This document shows positions 42,532 to 42,732 of a DNA stretch of 42,732 bases, piece by piece (position 1 is the stretch's first letter; each line of letters starts with the position of its first letter). The notes beneath the pieces are model-generated. The model was not told where the DNA came from. It made no database searches and was given only the letters and a program-made list of their open reading frames with translations. The translations under genes and the position numbers were made by a program. This DNA comes from an uncultured Streptococcus sp. GTDB taxonomy: Bacteria > Bacillota > Bacilli > Lactobacillales > Streptococcaceae. Where the stretch lies: positions 1-42,732 of the forward strand of contig CABSRC010000001.1 in assembly GCA_902480035.1 (NCBI GenBank), in the 5' to 3' direction.

Positions 42532-42732
42532 TTATACCTCTTTTACGATTAATTGTTGATACAAGGCATCATAGTGCCCCATGTTGACATGTCCTGTTTG
42601 TGCTTCTTGCGCATTTAACATTCCAAGAACATTTGCTTTCTTGAGCAAGTCTGCGTCACTCTCATGATGATAGAGACCAGATGCAATCCCTGCAACAGTC
42701 GAATCACCAGATCCGACTGGATTGACGACATC
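42532..42732 (-). CDS. lacC: Tagatose-6-phosphate kinase, C-terminal 66 residues
   Basis: This is the end of a PfkB-family kinase; the gene's start is beyond the right edge. The visible part opens with D-V-V-N-P-V-G-S-G-D-S-T-V-A-G, the PfkB second signature with the catalytic Asp, and ends L-I-V-K-E-V. The stop is two bases before the lacD ATG. It makes the LacD substrate. Confidence 0.9.
   Translation of the reverse strand, partial: DVVNPVGSGDSTVAGIASGLYHHESDADLLKKANVLGMLNAQEAQTGHVNMGHYDALYQQLIVKEV

Overview
The window is a low-GC Firmicute chromosome segment, most likely a Mitis/Sanguinis-group Streptococcus. Gene content and order are those I know from this group: the pdp-deoC-cdd-nucleoside transporter cluster next to coaA and rpsT, the proBA-proC / rluD-lspA / LysR block, and a tagatose-6-phosphate lac operon in the order lacC-D-T-F-E-G. 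The species cannot be fixed from the sequence alone. No rRNA, tRNA, CRISPR array, prophage or insertion sequence was seen.

Layout, left to right. 1-3752 (minus): end-truncated half of a heterodimeric ABC exporter, a YjbR-like protein, CutC and a YpmS-like anchored protein. 3873-11607 (minus): one purine/pyrimidine salvage transcript (methyltransferase, pdp, deoC, cdd, nucleoside-binding lipoprotein, ABC ATPase, two permeases), with hairpins separating the lipoprotein from the transporter genes. 11646-13540 (plus): coaA, rpsT and a FlaR-like kinase. 13571-17327 (minus): an envelope operon of a Pro/Ala-repeat membrane protein, a TcaA-like protein and the carboxypeptidase LdcB. 17645-23978 (minus): rhodanese, YbaK-type deacylase, uracil-DNA glycosylase family protein, pepV, nitroreductase, phosphoesterase and uvrC. 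24180-29109 (minus): a tight six-gene unit, hemW to a CPBP protease. 29177-30950 (plus): an ABC-F ribosome-protection-type ATPase behind a long regulatory leader. 30985-36718 (minus): proBAC, rluD-like, lspA and a LysR regulator. 36846-42732 (minus): the lac operon, cut at lacC.

How the genes work together. The salvage operon imports nucleosides (lipoprotein plus ABC), deaminates and cleaves them (cdd, pdp) and feeds deoxyribose-5-phosphate into central metabolism (deoC). A cre-like site lies in its promoter region. The lac genes import lactose by PTS (lacEF), cleave it (lacG) and degrade the galactose moiety through tagatose phosphates (lacC, lacD). An internal promoter before lacT carries a cre overlapping its -35, and its leader has a RAT-like element overlapping a terminator.

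Most noteworthy: the ABC-F leader (29212-29426) can be read as a complete antibiotic-type ribosomal attenuator, with a strong promoter, a three-codon uORF with an excellent ribosome binding site, an anti-antiterminator, a 16-bp antiterminator helix and a perfect intrinsic terminator before the gene. Also notable are two copies of a structured intergenic repeat that keep their stems while differing in sequence, three genes with extended -10 boxes placed for leaderless transcription, and an N-terminal W-x3-FE-x3-GR-x4-EE module shared by two neighbouring membrane proteins.
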